Positions 8,219-17,477 are shown, counted from the first letter of the stretch. The stretch is DNA of 64,000 nucleotides from Reinekea marina (GCF_030409715.1 NZ_JAUFQI010000001.1:727001-791000); one strand, 5' to 3'. Numbers and translations: made by a program. The notes: generated by a model from the letters alone, not told the origin.

Positions 8219-8817
8219 GCCATCACCTCTAAGCGTTCTTTCAGCGTTTTACGGGCAAATCGAATTCGGCTTTTGATGGTTTCGAATCCGTCGCCTGTTA
8301 TTGTGCTTATGTCTTCTAGTGCAAAGCCTTCCAGCTGTAACATGAGCGCTTCACGTTGTGCAAAGGGTAATACCATTAAGGCTTCATCGAAGGCTTGTTG
8401 TAATCCTTCTCGTTCCAGCACTGAAAAATTATCGTCGTGATCATCGGTTGAAACCTCATCTTCTTCAATGGGTTGCCATTCCCATCGGGCGAGGCGTCTT
8501 AACTCATCTATTAAACCGTTACGGCCTAAGGTAAACAGCCAAGTACGAAACTTGGCGGTTTTGCGTTGATACGCATTTGGTTTTTCGATAACTTTTAACC
8601 AAGTGTGTTGCGATACATCTTCTGCTAAAAACGCATCGGCTAAGGTGAGTAAGAAGTGATACAAAGCATCACCGTGTCGGCTGATTAACGCTTCCATTAA
8701 TTCGGGGTGCCTGCTGTGTATGTACTGCAATAACAGCTCAGCATCGCTTAAGTGGGTGGCGTTCGAAAACGGGTTCTTCGATTGCCACCAGTGTTTTAAT
8801 GGGTTGGCGAGACTCAT
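8215..8817 (-). CDS. ECF-type RNA polymerase sigma factor
   Basis: 200 residues. A sigma-70 region 2 lies at about 28-95, with the core-binding and -10-recognition helices (AEDVSQHTWLKVIEK, FRTWLFTLGRNGLIDELRR). Region 4 is at about 130-195, with the helix-turn-helix (PFAQREALMLQLEGFALEDI, then STITGDGFETIKSRIRFARK). Length and the missing regions 1 and 3 mark it as an extracytoplasmic-function sigma factor. It overlaps both neighbours by 4 bases (ATGA), between a VWA lipoprotein and a single-pass membrane protein. The triad suggests an envelope-linked regulatory unit. The target promoter is not identifiable here. Confidence 0.9.
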   Translation of the reverse strand: MSLANPLKHWWQSKNPFSNATHLSDAELLLQYIHSRHPELMEALISRHGDALYHFLLTLADAFLAEDVSQHTWLKVIEKPNAYQRKTAKFRTWLFTLGRNGLIDELRRLARWEWQPIEEDEVSTDDHDDNFSVLEREGLQQAFDEALMVLPFAQREALMLQLEGFALEDISTITGDGFETIKSRIRFARKTLKERLEVMA

Positions 8818-10508
8818 TGATTTCCTTGTACGCTTTGTGCATTTTTAACTAACTGTAGCAGTTGTTGGCGGTATCCCCAACGGTCATTCTCTAAGCCAGT
8901 TTTAACCAACGCTTCGGTATCTGCATAAGTGAAGTTTTGAACGTACGGGCTGTGGCGAAGCTGTTCTGCAAAACCAGCGACTCCAGTGACGAACGTCATG
9001 GTCGTTGAGCTTTGAGTAACCGTACGTTCTACCGGGATGTTCATCAACTCGCTGTGGCTGTTACTTGGCAGTTTGTAACGTACTTTTACAAAAGCCAGCT
9101 CATTTGAATCAGGCAATGATTTCGCTGTTTCGGTTGTGTTATATCGAAGCGGGTCGTTAAACCGAAACTCGCTGTGTGCTGGAACAACTTCGTACAGCGC
9201 GGTGACTGTATGGCCGGAACCCATTTCACCTGCGTCTATTTTATCGTTGTTAAAGTCTTCGCGCTGAAGCTGACGATTGTCATAGCCAATTAAGCGATAC
9301 TCAGCGACATTGGCGGGGTTAAATTCAACTTGAATTTTGACATCTTTCGCGACCGTTTGCAGCGTTGCGGTGAGTTGCTCTGAGAATATTTTTCGTGCTT
9401 CTTGATAGCTATCAATGTAGTAGGCAACACCGTTACCGTGGTTACTGAGCTCTTCCATTAAGTGATCATTGTAATTGCCAGTACCAAAGCCGAGCACGTT
9501 TAAAAAGACACCGCTCTCGCGCTTAGATTCAATCAAGTCTTTTAGGCTGTCTATGCCAACGGTACCGACATTAAAGTCGCCATCGGTGCCTATGATGACT
9601 CGGTTAATGGAATCTTTATCAAAATTCGCTTGCGCCAGTTCATAAGCTAAATGAATGCCTGCGCTGCCGTGCGTGCTGCCGCCTGACCGAAGTTGGTTGA
9701 TCGCGTTGATGATGGTTTGCTTTTGATCGCCCGCAGTCGGCTCAAGCGCCACGCCCGAATCACCAGCATACACCGCAATAGACACGCGGTCTTGAGGCCG
9801 TAATTGATCGACCAATAAGTTAAACGAGCGTTGCATCAGTGGCAGTTTGTCGGGGTCACCCATGCTGCCAGAGACGTCCAATAAAAAGACCAGGTTCAAT
9901 GGCGGTAAGTCGGCCATATTGCTCTTATAGGCTTGTAACGATACGCGCATCAATTGGGTATGTTCATTCCAGGGTGTTGTAGTGAGCTCGGTTTCAATGG
10001 CGATGGGTTCTTGTAAGCTGGTGGGTGCTTTCAAACCGTAATCAAAATAATTGATAAATTCTTCAACGCGAATCGCGTCGGTTGGCGGCAAAGAACCGTG
10101 CTCTAAAAAACGGCGGGCATTGGTGTAGCTGGCGGTATCGACATCAGTTGAAAAGGTGCTAACAGGGTCATCGGCGACTATTTTGATGGGCGATAGTTTG
10201 GCATTGGCGTATTTTTCATTGTTCTGAACGGGCAGCCCCATGTCATTGTCGATTATGCTTCGCCCGTGTAACGCGGGTTCTACTAATGTAGTGACAGAGT
10301 CAGCGACGGAATCAGATTCGTATACCAAGGAATGTACTTTTTTGATGGCCTTGTGATTGGTCGCAGCGGGTGCGGTTGATTTAACTTCGGTTAATTCGGA
10401 AGGCGCTTTGTAAGGCTCGGCCATGGTTATATCGTTATGTGAGGTTCGTGCGCCGCAAGCTGAGATAATGGCGATAGTCAATAGGCTGAGTGGGGTCGAT
10501 AGCTTCAT
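8814..10508 (-). CDS. YfbK-like VWA-domain lipoprotein
   Basis: 564 residues. A lipoprotein signal peptide ends at the lipobox ISAC (residues about 15-18), which predicts a lipid-anchored periplasmic protein. An N-terminal von Willebrand-associated region (about 95-180, with ADDPVSTFSTDVDTASYTNA and VEEFINYFDY) precedes the VWA domain (about 200-370). The VWA domain has an intact MIDAS start, D211 in LDVSGSMGDP, and a later IIGTDGDFNVG. A C-terminal DUF3520-type region (about 380-560) completes the YfbK architecture. The family is known; its biochemical role is not. It is the first gene of the overlapping set with the sigma and putative anti-sigma factor. Confidence 0.85.
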   Translation of the reverse strand: MKLSTPLSLLTIAIISACGARTSHNDITMAEPYKAPSELTEVKSTAPAATNHKAIKKVHSLVYESDSVADSVTTLVEPALHGRSIIDNDMGLPVQNNEKYANAKLSPIKIVADDPVSTFSTDVDTASYTNARRFLEHGSLPPTDAIRVEEFINYFDYGLKAPTSLQEPIAIETELTTTPWNEHTQLMRVSLQAYKSNMADLPPLNLVFLLDVSGSMGDPDKLPLMQRSFNLLVDQLRPQDRVSIAVYAGDSGVALEPTAGDQKQTIINAINQLRSGGSTHGSAGIHLAYELAQANFDKDSINRVIIGTDGDFNVGTVGIDSLKDLIESKRESGVFLNVLGFGTGNYNDHLMEELSNHGNGVAYYIDSYQEARKIFSEQLTATLQTVAKDVKIQVEFNPANVAEYRLIGYDNRQLQREDFNNDKIDAGEMGSGHTVTALYEVVPAHSEFRFNDPLRYNTTETAKSLPDSNELAFVKVRYKLPSNSHSELMNIPVERTVTQSSTTMTFVTGVAGFAEQLRHSPYVQNFTYADTEALVKTGLENDRWGYRQQLLQLVKNAQSVQGNQ

Positions 10509-10702
10509 AATTAAGTCTCATTGTGGGGTTGGTATGACTTAAACGGCTCAGCATGGGAAAAGGGGTAAATATTGTTCATATTTTTTTTGGTTAATAATCC
10601 ACCTAAAAACTACAGCGCATGGTATATTGCGCGCCCGAAAAAATTGGCTTGCCCGAATTGACCGAGTGCGCCTTATTATTGAATTGAGATAAAGGTAGCA
10701 CC

Positions 10703-11044
10703 ATGTCAGACAAGTTTTTCTTCAAAGGTCGTCAAGAATCACGTCAACACCACACTCAGCTTGGTTATCAAACCAACCCTAGCCAGAAAATAGGCAGTAA
10801 GAAGTACCCATTAAACTTGGTGGTGACATCTGAAGAGCGTCAGCATGAGTTGGCTCATGTGGTGACCGAGGCCGGTTTATACGCGCAAATAATCTTAGAT
10901 CGCAATGAAGGTGCGGTTGAATCCATTACCGAATTAACCACGGCGCTCAACAAAGTTGAAACGGTCGTGTTAGATAAGGTACCTGAGCGCAACGAACCTT
11001 GTCTTTGTGGCAGTGGCAAAAAATACAAAAAGTGTTGTGGCTAA
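10703..11044 (+). CDS. SEC-C motif protein, PBPRA1643 family
   Basis: 113 residues. The C-terminus carries the zinc-binding SEC-C motif [15 protein letters not shown]. The N-terminus [20 protein letters not shown] matches the small gammaproteobacterial SWIM/SEC-C family named after PBPRA1643. Function is unknown; SEC-C motifs in SecA bind Zn and mediate protein contacts. AAAGGTAGCACC precedes the ATG. It is a single gene on the plus strand, divergent from the VWA-sigma unit. Confidence 0.85.
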   Translation: MSDKFFFKGRQESRQHHTQLGYQTNPSQKIGSKKYPLNLVVTSEERQHELAHVVTEAGLYAQIILDRNEGAVESITELTTALNKVETVVLDKVPERNEPCLCGSGKKYKKCCG

Positions 11045-11365
11045 GTTAGGCGCTTAAAGGCCGCTTAGCGCGGCTAACTCCCTTGAATGCTCCGTTTACG
11101 TTATTTTCACTAAGTTAGAGCCGTTTGTGATACACTGCGGCCGATCTACACATCTCCAACGTTTTCACATCTTTCCATCTTGCAGCACAGTTTCTCACTC
11201 TGCGTAAGAAGTACGTTCCCATAGCAACACTTTGTTACTGACGTAACACCCTGTTTCTAGTTACTCATTTCAACTTTTTGTTCGACTTTGCAAGTCACGC
11301 GGCTGCCTGTCGCTTTTAAATTTTTGCCTTGCTGATATAAAAAGTTGTCACACCTTAGGCCTATT
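11045..11365 (+). other. Intergenic region with probable promoter for the CDP-alcohol gene
   Basis: The region holds a short GC-rich dyad (GCCGC..GCGGC near 11060-11075) just after the SEC-C gene. A -10-like TACACT lies near 11131, and a GTTAC..GTAAC dyad near 11231-11245. It implies a long leader of over 200 bases before the CDP-alcohol phosphatidyltransferase gene. No open frame with a ribosome site was seen. Confidence 0.35.
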
Positions 11366-12010
11366 ATGACGATTAAAAACGATCCGGTTCAACCAACCAT
11401 TTTGTCTTATGTTAAGGATCTGCCAAACCTATGTTCGTTAGCGGGTTTGCTCTGTACATTGCTGGCAATATACTACGCTATTTTAGGTGTCTATTCAGCC
11501 GCGATGATCGGCATGGTTTGGGCGGTTGGCTTTGATTGGGCTGACGGTTTAGTGGCACGAAAAATGAAAGGCCGAACTGGAAACGACAGCGCGTTTGGTG
11601 GTCAGCTTGATGTCTTAATCGACATTGTCAGTTATGGCGTGGCACCAGCCGTGTTGGTGATGAGCTATGGTCAGTTTAATCCAATTTATCTAATTGCCGC
11701 CTTTATCATGGTGTCGGCTGCAGCCATTCGGTTAAGTTATTTTAGCCTCTATGGCTTGGCCGGTGGTAAAAAATACACAGGCTTAGCACTTGATAACAAC
11801 AGTTTAATTTTCGTCTTTGTTTTTGCGTTTGAACGTGCATTTCAACACGCGGTTTTTGCAGTCGTGTTGTTTATGACGGGTGTGATACTCGCTGGCTTAA
11901 ACGTTTCCCAAATTAAAACCCCAAAACTGTCGGGTAATCCTCGGCACGTTTATATACTTGCTGGCTATACGCTGGTGATCTCTTTGTTCTATGGCTGGCA
12001 ATTACTGTGA
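11366..12010 (+). CDS. CDP-alcohol phosphatidyltransferase (PssA-like)
   Basis: 214 residues from the ATG at 11366 (TTAGG about 9 bases upstream; a TTG seven codons earlier is less likely). It is a membrane protein with about six helices. The family motif DGxxAR-x8-GxxxDxxxD is complete: DWADGLVAR at about 58-66 and GGQLDVLID at about 77-85, followed by IVSYGVAPA, which is typical of phosphatidylserine synthase-like members. The enzyme transfers a phosphoalcohol or phosphatidyl group with release of CMP. A cytidylyltransferase gene follows after 63 bases, so the pair probably makes and uses a CDP-activated head group or polyol. The actual substrate cannot be read from sequence alone. Confidence 0.8.
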   Translation: MTIKNDPVQPTILSYVKDLPNLCSLAGLLCTLLAIYYAILGVYSAAMIGMVWAVGFDWADGLVARKMKGRTGNDSAFGGQLDVLIDIVSYGVAPAVLVMSYGQFNPIYLIAAFIMVSAAAIRLSYFSLYGLAGGKKYTGLALDNNSLIFVFVFAFERAFQHAVFAVVLFMTGVILAGLNVSQIKTPKLSGNPRHVYILAGYTLVISLFYGWQLL

Positions 12011-12073
12011 GTAACCGCTCATCAAGTGTTTGCCTCGCCGCTATGTTTCTATTTTTTCGGAGTTAACTTCACA

Positions 12074-12514
12074 ATGATTGTATATACCGTTGGCACATTC
12101 GATTTACTGCACGTAGGTCATTTAGCCTTGTTGAAATTTTGTAAAACTTTAGGTGATACAGTGATTGTGGGCGTGGCCTCCGACAGCGTGGTGAATTCAT
12201 ACAAACCCAATGTTCCGGTTATTCCGTTAGACCAACGTCGAGAAATGTTAGAAGCCTTAGATTGCGTCAGCCAAGTGCAGCCTTATTACGAGCTTGAGTA
12301 TGTAACGGCCTGCATGGATTTAAATGTTGATATATTTGTGATTGGCGAAGACTGGGGCAAGAAACCGCATAACTTAGCCGTTGAAGATTATTTGAAGTCT
12401 CAAGGCAAGCAGGTCATTCAGATACATTACAATCCAAGAACGTCTTCGACTCAAATTAAACGCAATGTGATGTCACAAATTCATCGTAAGCAGCAAGTTG
12501 AGTTAGCAAGTTAA
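12074..12514 (+). CDS. Cytidylyltransferase (TagD-like nucleotidyltransferase)
   Basis: 146 residues from the ATG at 12074 (CGGAG about 11 bases upstream; a GTG 16 codons earlier gives an extension foreign to the family). The small HxGH nucleotidyltransferase fold is clear: TVGTFDLLHVGH at residues 5-16, and a C-terminal RTSSTQIK that fits the RTxGISTT-type signature. These enzymes form CDP-glycerol, CDP-ethanolamine or similar from CTP and a phosphoalcohol. It is downstream of the CDP-alcohol transferase gene, so the two reactions are likely consecutive (inference). GEDW (residues about 91-94) is also typical of TagD/ECT relatives. Confidence 0.8.
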   Translation: MIVYTVGTFDLLHVGHLALLKFCKTLGDTVIVGVASDSVVNSYKPNVPVIPLDQRREMLEALDCVSQVQPYYELEYVTACMDLNVDIFVIGEDWGKKPHNLAVEDYLKSQGKQVIQIHYNPRTSSTQIKRNVMSQIHRKQQVELAS

Positions 12515-12560
12515 TTCGATCAGCAAAGAAAATGTTTAGGTAAGTTTGTTTGAATTTAAC

Positions 12561-12587
12561 TGCGCTCCCCTAATGTGAGGGAGCGCA
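12561..12587. terminator. Stem-loop terminator between convergent genes
   Basis: TGCGCTCCC and GGGAGCGCA form a perfect 9-bp stem around a 9-base loop, with TTAA on both sides. It lies between the cytidylyltransferase gene and the convergent ABC transporter gene and could serve both directions. Confidence 0.6.
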
Positions 12588-12625
12588 ATTAAATAGAATT
12601 TTCAGACTAATCAAAACAGACGTAT

Positions 12626-14380
12626 TTACACCAATTCCTCTTGCAGTAAATTCGCGTACACGCCTTGCTGTTTGACCAGTTCCTCATGTGACCCGCGCTC
12701 GACAATTTCGCCCGCTTCCAAAACCAAAATCTGATCCGATTCTCGAATTGTGCTTAAGCGGTGGGCAATAGCAACAACGGTGCGTTCCTCAAAAACACGT
12801 TCGAGGGCTTTTTGGATTAAGCTCTCGGTGACCGAGTCGATAGAACTGGTGGCTTCATCAAGTAATATCAACTGGGCGTTATTGGTCATGGCACGTGCGA
12901 ATGAAATCAGCTGTTTTTGGCCTGCACTGAGTTGGTCGCCACCACTTTGTAAGTGAGTGGCATAGCCATTAGGTAAGCTTTCTATAAATTCATGAGCGTA
13001 AACGTACTTGGCGGCTTCCTCAACGGCGGGTTGATCGACTTTTGCTAATCCAATATTAAAGCTGACATCTTGATCAAACAAGAAAACATCTTGCTGCATC
13101 ATTGAGAACAGTGATTCTAATTTCAACTTGGGTATACGGGCTAGCTCTAGTCCGTTAACTAAAACATGGCCTTCGTACCCTTCGTAGGTTTTTGTCAGTA
13201 ATCGCATGATGGTCGACTTACCCGAACCCGTGCTGCCCACAAGCGCCAATTGTTGGCCTTGGTTCAAAGTAAAACTGACATTTTTCAATACATAAGGGTC
13301 ACCCGCTTTGTAGCGAAATGAGACATCATTAAACTCGATGCTTTCGAATGTATCCAGCTTGCTGCCTAGCTCAGCGTCACTGTATAAATCGTGCTCAGCT
13401 TCTTCTAACGGCTCGCTGAAGAGTTCATCCAAATGTTCAAAGGCCGCGAACGATCTTTGAATCGCGGTGATCTGGCCAGTAAAGTCTCGAATCGGCACAA
13501 ATATTTTTTCTAAGGTGTTAATGAACGCAATGACCACACCTATACCGACAGCGCTGCTAAGCACTAAATTTGAACCAGACCAAATTATTAACGCCATGGC
13601 AATGGTAGTGATCCCGGCGATGATCGAGAATAGTGCGGCATCCCAGCCATTGGCTTTAACTTGAGCGTGTAAAAATTCATCGGTCAGTTGAGTGTATTTA
13701 TTTTCTACTTCTTGCTCGGCGGCATATAACTGAACGGTGCTGATACCACGAATACATTCTTGTAAATAACCGGTCGAACGCGCTAAAGACGAACGCGTAA
13801 TCTGGTATAAGGTGCGCAACTTGTTTCGCACGTACTGGGTAATCATTAATATTGGCGGGAACAGGACTAAAATAACCGTTGCCAGTTGCCAGTTAATGAC
13901 ATACAAAAAGATTAACAGCCCAATGGTGTTGATCGAATCTTTTATGATGCCTAAAACACCGAGTACAAAACTATCGCCTATCGATTCAAGATCGCTGGTT
14001 AATCGCGAAAGCGTCATGCCGGTGGGTGTTTTATCAAAGTACGATCTCGGCAGTTTTATGATGCGGGCGATGAGTGCCTGGCGAATATCAAAAATAGTGC
14101 GTTGCCCCACCAAGCGTAAACTGTAGCTGTATACGGCATCGCTGATGTAGTTCATGATCAAAACACCGGTCATGTACAGCAACATCAATGGCAGTTGACT
14201 CAAATCACCTTGAGCTATTTGCTCATCGATAATTTTTATCATAAGCCAAGGGAACAATAGGTTGGCCGCAACACTAAATGGCATTGAGCTTAAACCTATA
14301 ATAATGAGGTGTTTATACTTAGCCGCAAAGTGCCAGAAGCCGGTCAGAATTTGCCAGTCGGTTTTTATTAATGTGCTCAT
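12626..14380 (-). CDS. ABC exporter half-transporter, MdlB-like subunit
   Basis: 584 residues from the ATG at 14378-14380, preceded by AGGAGG at 7 bases and overlapping the upstream gene by 4 (ATGA). A six-helix type-1 exporter membrane domain spans about 15-310. The nucleotide-binding domain has Walker A GSTGSGKST, Walker B LILLDEATSSIDS with its catalytic Glu, and the switch His in AHRLST. The ABC signature reads LSAGQ instead of LSGGQ. With its partner it forms a heterodimeric exporter of MdlAB/LmrCD type. Substrate unknown. The altered signature pairs with the partner's defective Walker B, giving one degenerate ATP site. Confidence 0.85.
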   Translation of the reverse strand: MSTLIKTDWQILTGFWHFAAKYKHLIIIGLSSMPFSVAANLLFPWLMIKIIDEQIAQGDLSQLPLMLLYMTGVLIMNYISDAVYSYSLRLVGQRTIFDIRQALIARIIKLPRSYFDKTPTGMTLSRLTSDLESIGDSFVLGVLGIIKDSINTIGLLIFLYVINWQLATVILVLFPPILMITQYVRNKLRTLYQITRSSLARSTGYLQECIRGISTVQLYAAEQEVENKYTQLTDEFLHAQVKANGWDAALFSIIAGITTIAMALIIWSGSNLVLSSAVGIGVVIAFINTLEKIFVPIRDFTGQITAIQRSFAAFEHLDELFSEPLEEAEHDLYSDAELGSKLDTFESIEFNDVSFRYKAGDPYVLKNVSFTLNQGQQLALVGSTGSGKSTIMRLLTKTYEGYEGHVLVNGLELARIPKLKLESLFSMMQQDVFLFDQDVSFNIGLAKVDQPAVEEAAKYVYAHEFIESLPNGYATHLQSGGDQLSAGQKQLISFARAMTNNAQLILLDEATSSIDSVTESLIQKALERVFEERTVVAIAHRLSTIRESDQILVLEAGEIVERGSHEELVKQQGVYANLLQEELV

Positions 14381-16164
14381 GCGCTGGCCTCCTGATCGTT
14401 TTGTTGCAGTTCCCAAGTTTGTTGATAGTAACTTGAAGTTTTTAATAGTTCTGAGTGTGTTCCCCGAGCGATAATTTCACCCTCTTTTAAAACGAGTATT
14501 TCATCCATTTCCTGCAATGCCGATACTCGGTGTGATACAACGACTAAACTGCGATCAACCAACTTACTGCTCAATTCACTCATTATTGCGCGTTCTGTAT
14601 CGTAATCGACAGCCGATAAGACGTTGTCTAAAATAAGAATGTCTGCCGGGGTGTAAAGTGCACGCGCAATGCTAACGCGTTGTTTTTGACCGCCAGAAAG
14701 CATAATGCCTTTTTCACCGACCATGGTATTGCCTTGCTCAGCAAAGCGCTCTACATCGCTGCTCAATTGTGCTGCTGCAATGGCTTCTTCCACGCTTAGC
14801 GTCGGTGCGTTTGCATTGTGTTCGGAGCCGAATTTAACGTTCTCGTTTAACGTTGCTGAAAAGAGATAAGGGTCTTGGGTAATGGTTCGGACCTGCTTGT
14901 GCCAATCGTGTCGAGACCAGTCGGTAATATCGTGCTCCCCATAAATTAGCATGCCTGGTTCTAAATCGTACAAGTGGTTTAAGCAATTAACTAAGGTGGT
15001 TTTCCCAGAACCGACCGATCCTAAAATACCCAGCTTTTTACCCTGAGGTAATTCAAAGCTGATGTTCTTAAGTGTCGGCTCGTCAGACTCGCTGTTCGGA
15101 TAACGGTAAGATAAATTGTTCACCTTCAAGGTTGAACGTTGTATGGCATTGCTGTCGGCTTCGGATAAACGTTTTAAATTTGTAGGGTCAATCTTACTGT
15201 TTAATATTGTCATTACACTTTCGATACTGACCATGCCCATTTGGATCACGCTGAGAATTCGTCCTAGACCACCGAAAGGTACTGCTAGCATGACGGAATA
15301 AGATAAAAAGGCGGTAATTTCGCCTACGGTGAGCTCTGCGTTTAAGACCATGACGGCACCTAAACCTAAGATTAAAATTTTCATCATTTGGTTCGCGTAA
15401 TCGAGTACGGGCATAATGAAAACTTGAATGCGTTGAATTTTAACTGTGATGTCGAGCAATTCTTGATTCGCTTGTGCAATTTCATTTTGCACCCAAGGGC
15501 CCATATGCTCAGCTTTAATGACATCCATGCCAGATAAAAAGTGCACCAGTTGCTCGCTTAACCCTTGCAGGCTGTGCATTCGATCGGTCCAAAGTTTGCG
15601 CATTTTTACAAAGCCAATTCGATAAATAGCAAAGGCAAAGATGATGGGTAAAAATGAATAGACTGTGAGCGAAGGAGAAATTCGCCACATATAAAATGGC
15701 GTAAATGAAAGTGCAAAAATAATGTTGAACAGCTGCATAAAGCCAATGCCAAAAAATAACCGGATGCCGCTGATATCGTTGTTAATGATTGAGATTAATT
15801 TACCGCTGTTATTCGCACTGTGAAAACTGTCTGTTAAACGATTCAATTTTGCGAATAAATCGTTTTTAAGTTGAGCTTCAACAAACCGCCCAGGGTTTAA
15901 GCCAAACATACGAGAAAGCGTTCGTATGACAATTAGCACTAAAGATGCACCAATGATCATCCATACAGATGACATTAAAGCGTCTTGGTTATCAGCTACA
16001 TTGGCCATTAGTAAATCGATGGCCGTTTTAACCATTAAAGGGATTTCAACTTGTAACCAGTTAACCAGCAAAATAAATAGAATGGCCAAACTGTAAGACA
16101 GGCGGTTTTGCCAAAAGTAGTGCCAAATGAGGTGGGCTTTCGATTGCGGTGCGTCTAACTGCAT
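14377..16164 (-). CDS. ABC exporter half-transporter, MdlA-like subunit with degenerate Walker B
   Basis: 595 residues; ATG with GGAG about 5 bases upstream. Six transmembrane helices (about 15-310) are followed by a nucleotide-binding domain with Walker A GSVGSGKTT, canonical signature LSGGQKQR and switch His in VSHRVSAL. In Walker B the catalytic glutamate is replaced by asparagine (ILILDNVLSAVD). This is the expected asymmetry of heterodimeric ABC exporters in which only one composite site hydrolyses ATP. It is the first gene of a two-gene operon. The MdlA-like label rests on gene order and asymmetry; drug or lipid export cannot be told apart. Confidence 0.85.
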   Translation of the reverse strand: MQLDAPQSKAHLIWHYFWQNRLSYSLAILFILLVNWLQVEIPLMVKTAIDLLMANVADNQDALMSSVWMIIGASLVLIVIRTLSRMFGLNPGRFVEAQLKNDLFAKLNRLTDSFHSANNSGKLISIINNDISGIRLFFGIGFMQLFNIIFALSFTPFYMWRISPSLTVYSFLPIIFAFAIYRIGFVKMRKLWTDRMHSLQGLSEQLVHFLSGMDVIKAEHMGPWVQNEIAQANQELLDITVKIQRIQVFIMPVLDYANQMMKILILGLGAVMVLNAELTVGEITAFLSYSVMLAVPFGGLGRILSVIQMGMVSIESVMTILNSKIDPTNLKRLSEADSNAIQRSTLKVNNLSYRYPNSESDEPTLKNISFELPQGKKLGILGSVGSGKTTLVNCLNHLYDLEPGMLIYGEHDITDWSRHDWHKQVRTITQDPYLFSATLNENVKFGSEHNANAPTLSVEEAIAAAQLSSDVERFAEQGNTMVGEKGIMLSGGQKQRVSIARALYTPADILILDNVLSAVDYDTERAIMSELSSKLVDRSLVVVSHRVSALQEMDEILVLKEGEIIARGTHSELLKTSSYYQQTWELQQNDQEASA

Positions 16165-16250
16165 GAATTCTCCGAGGAAGGTTTTCAGCCCGTTAGTATC
16201 GGGGCTAGTTGGGTGAATTGAAAGGCAGTTGCGATTATTTTTTTAAGGTC

Positions 16251-16270
16251 ATAAGCAATATTTTGCCTAT
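16251..16270 (+). promoter_or_regulatory. Imperfect dyad, candidate DctD enhancer site
   Basis: ATAAGCAATATTTTGCCTAT is an imperfect palindrome (7 of 9 pairs) about 115 bases upstream of the sigma-54 promoter. That is a normal distance for an NtrC/DctD-family activator site. Assignment to the DctD-like protein encoded at 19571-20944 is inference. Confidence 0.35.
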
Positions 16271-16383
16271 TGTCGTTTACAGCTAAGCCAATCTTTGCTC
16301 AAAAAGCGTCGAAAACTCATAGTAGATCGGTTCTTTAGTATTCTGACGGCGCATTTAAGGGCAATACAGGGCGGTTGCAATTA

Positions 16384-16400
16384 TCGGCATAGGCTTTGCA
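16384..16400 (+). promoter_or_regulatory. Sigma-54 promoter of the TRAP transporter operon
   Basis: TCGGCATAGGCTTTGCA has GG (16386-16387) and GC (16398-16399) separated by exactly 10 bases and fits the -24/-12 consensus TGGCAYR-N4-TTGCW with one mismatch. It lies 70 bases upstream of the dctP ATG on the same strand. A sigma-54 activator of the DctD type is encoded downstream of the operon. The rest of the 16165-16469 gap shows no gene. Confidence 0.75.
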
Positions 16401-16469
16401 GTAGTCGATCGACCCAGATGCGCTTGCATCAAACACGACACTATAAAAATAATTGATCGGAGTAATGGT

Positions 16470-17477
16470 ATGAAATTAAAAACAAAACTAGCGGTTTCCG
16501 CGGCGGTATTGGTTTCTTTCACAGCACCACAGGTATTTGCAGATACCCAGTGGAATGTATCGCTTTGGGGTAAGCGCCGCGCCTTCACGGAGCACGTTGA
16601 GAAATTAGCCGAGCTTGTATCTGCGAAAACCAATGGTGAGTTCACGTTAAATATTTCTTACGGTGGCTTATCTAAGAATAAAGAAAATTTAGACGGCATC
16701 TCTTTTGGTGCCTTTGAAATGGCCCAGTTCTGTGCGGGTTATCATCCCGACAAAAACCCATCAATTACGGTACTAGAGCTGCCATTTATGGGCGTTTCTA
16801 CGCTTGAGCAAGAAATTGCCGTGTCAAAAGCGGTCTATAACCATCCTGCGGTCGTTAAAGACTTAGCTCGCTGGAATGCAAAACTATTAATGCCTTCGCC
16901 ATTGCCGCAGTACAACATTGCAGGTGTCGGCGATGCGCCACAGTCATTGGCAGATTTTAAAGGGCTACGTATTCGTGCGACGGGCGGCATTGGGGAAGCC
17001 TTAACCATTGCCGGTGCCGTTCCAACGTCTATGTCAGCGACAGAAGTGCGTCAAGCGTTAGATTCAGGCGTTATTAATGCCGCATCGTTTGCACCGCATG
17101 CTCATATGTCTTTTGGTACCGTTGAATCGGCCGATTGGTGGACCACCAATCTAAACCCAGGCACGGTAAACTGCCCAGTGGTTGTAAATGTTGATTCATT
17201 AGCCGATTTAAAACCCGCACATCGCGATGCGTTGTTAGGGTCAGTTGATGAAGCCTTGAATCATTATGTTGATTACTACAACAACCAAACTATGGCCGCA
17301 TGGGGACCAAAATTAGATGAAAAAGGTATTGAGCGCGTAACCTTGACCGAAGCTGAATTGAAGACCTTTAAAGACAAAGCCGCAGGTCCTGTGCACCAAG
17401 CTTGGATTGACAGCATGAATAAGAAAAAGCTGCCAGCACAAGAGTTGTACGATTTAGTATTAGACACGTTGAAGTAA
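16470..17477 (+). CDS. dctP: TRAP transporter periplasmic substrate-binding protein
   Basis: 335 residues with a signal peptide cleaved after VFA (residue 24). The DctP-type fold is recognisable from SYGGLSKNKENLDGISFGAF, then the hinge regions LRIRATGGIGEALTIAGAVP and MSATEVRQALDSGVINAASF. It binds a carboxylate-type solute in the periplasm and delivers it to DctQM. The exact ligand is not predictable. CGGAG precedes the ATG. It is the first gene of dctPQM, behind a sigma-54 promoter, and a stem-loop separates it from dctQ, as is common where the binding protein is made in excess. Confidence 0.9.
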   Translation: MKLKTKLAVSAAVLVSFTAPQVFADTQWNVSLWGKRRAFTEHVEKLAELVSAKTNGEFTLNISYGGLSKNKENLDGISFGAFEMAQFCAGYHPDKNPSITVLELPFMGVSTLEQEIAVSKAVYNHPAVVKDLARWNAKLLMPSPLPQYNIAGVGDAPQSLADFKGLRIRATGGIGEALTIAGAVPTSMSATEVRQALDSGVINAASFAPHAHMSFGTVESADWWTTNLNPGTVNCPVVVNVDSLADLKPAHRDALLGSVDEALNHYVDYYNNQTMAAWGPKLDEKGIERVTLTEAELKTFKDKAAGPVHQAWIDSMNKKKLPAQELYDLVLDTLK

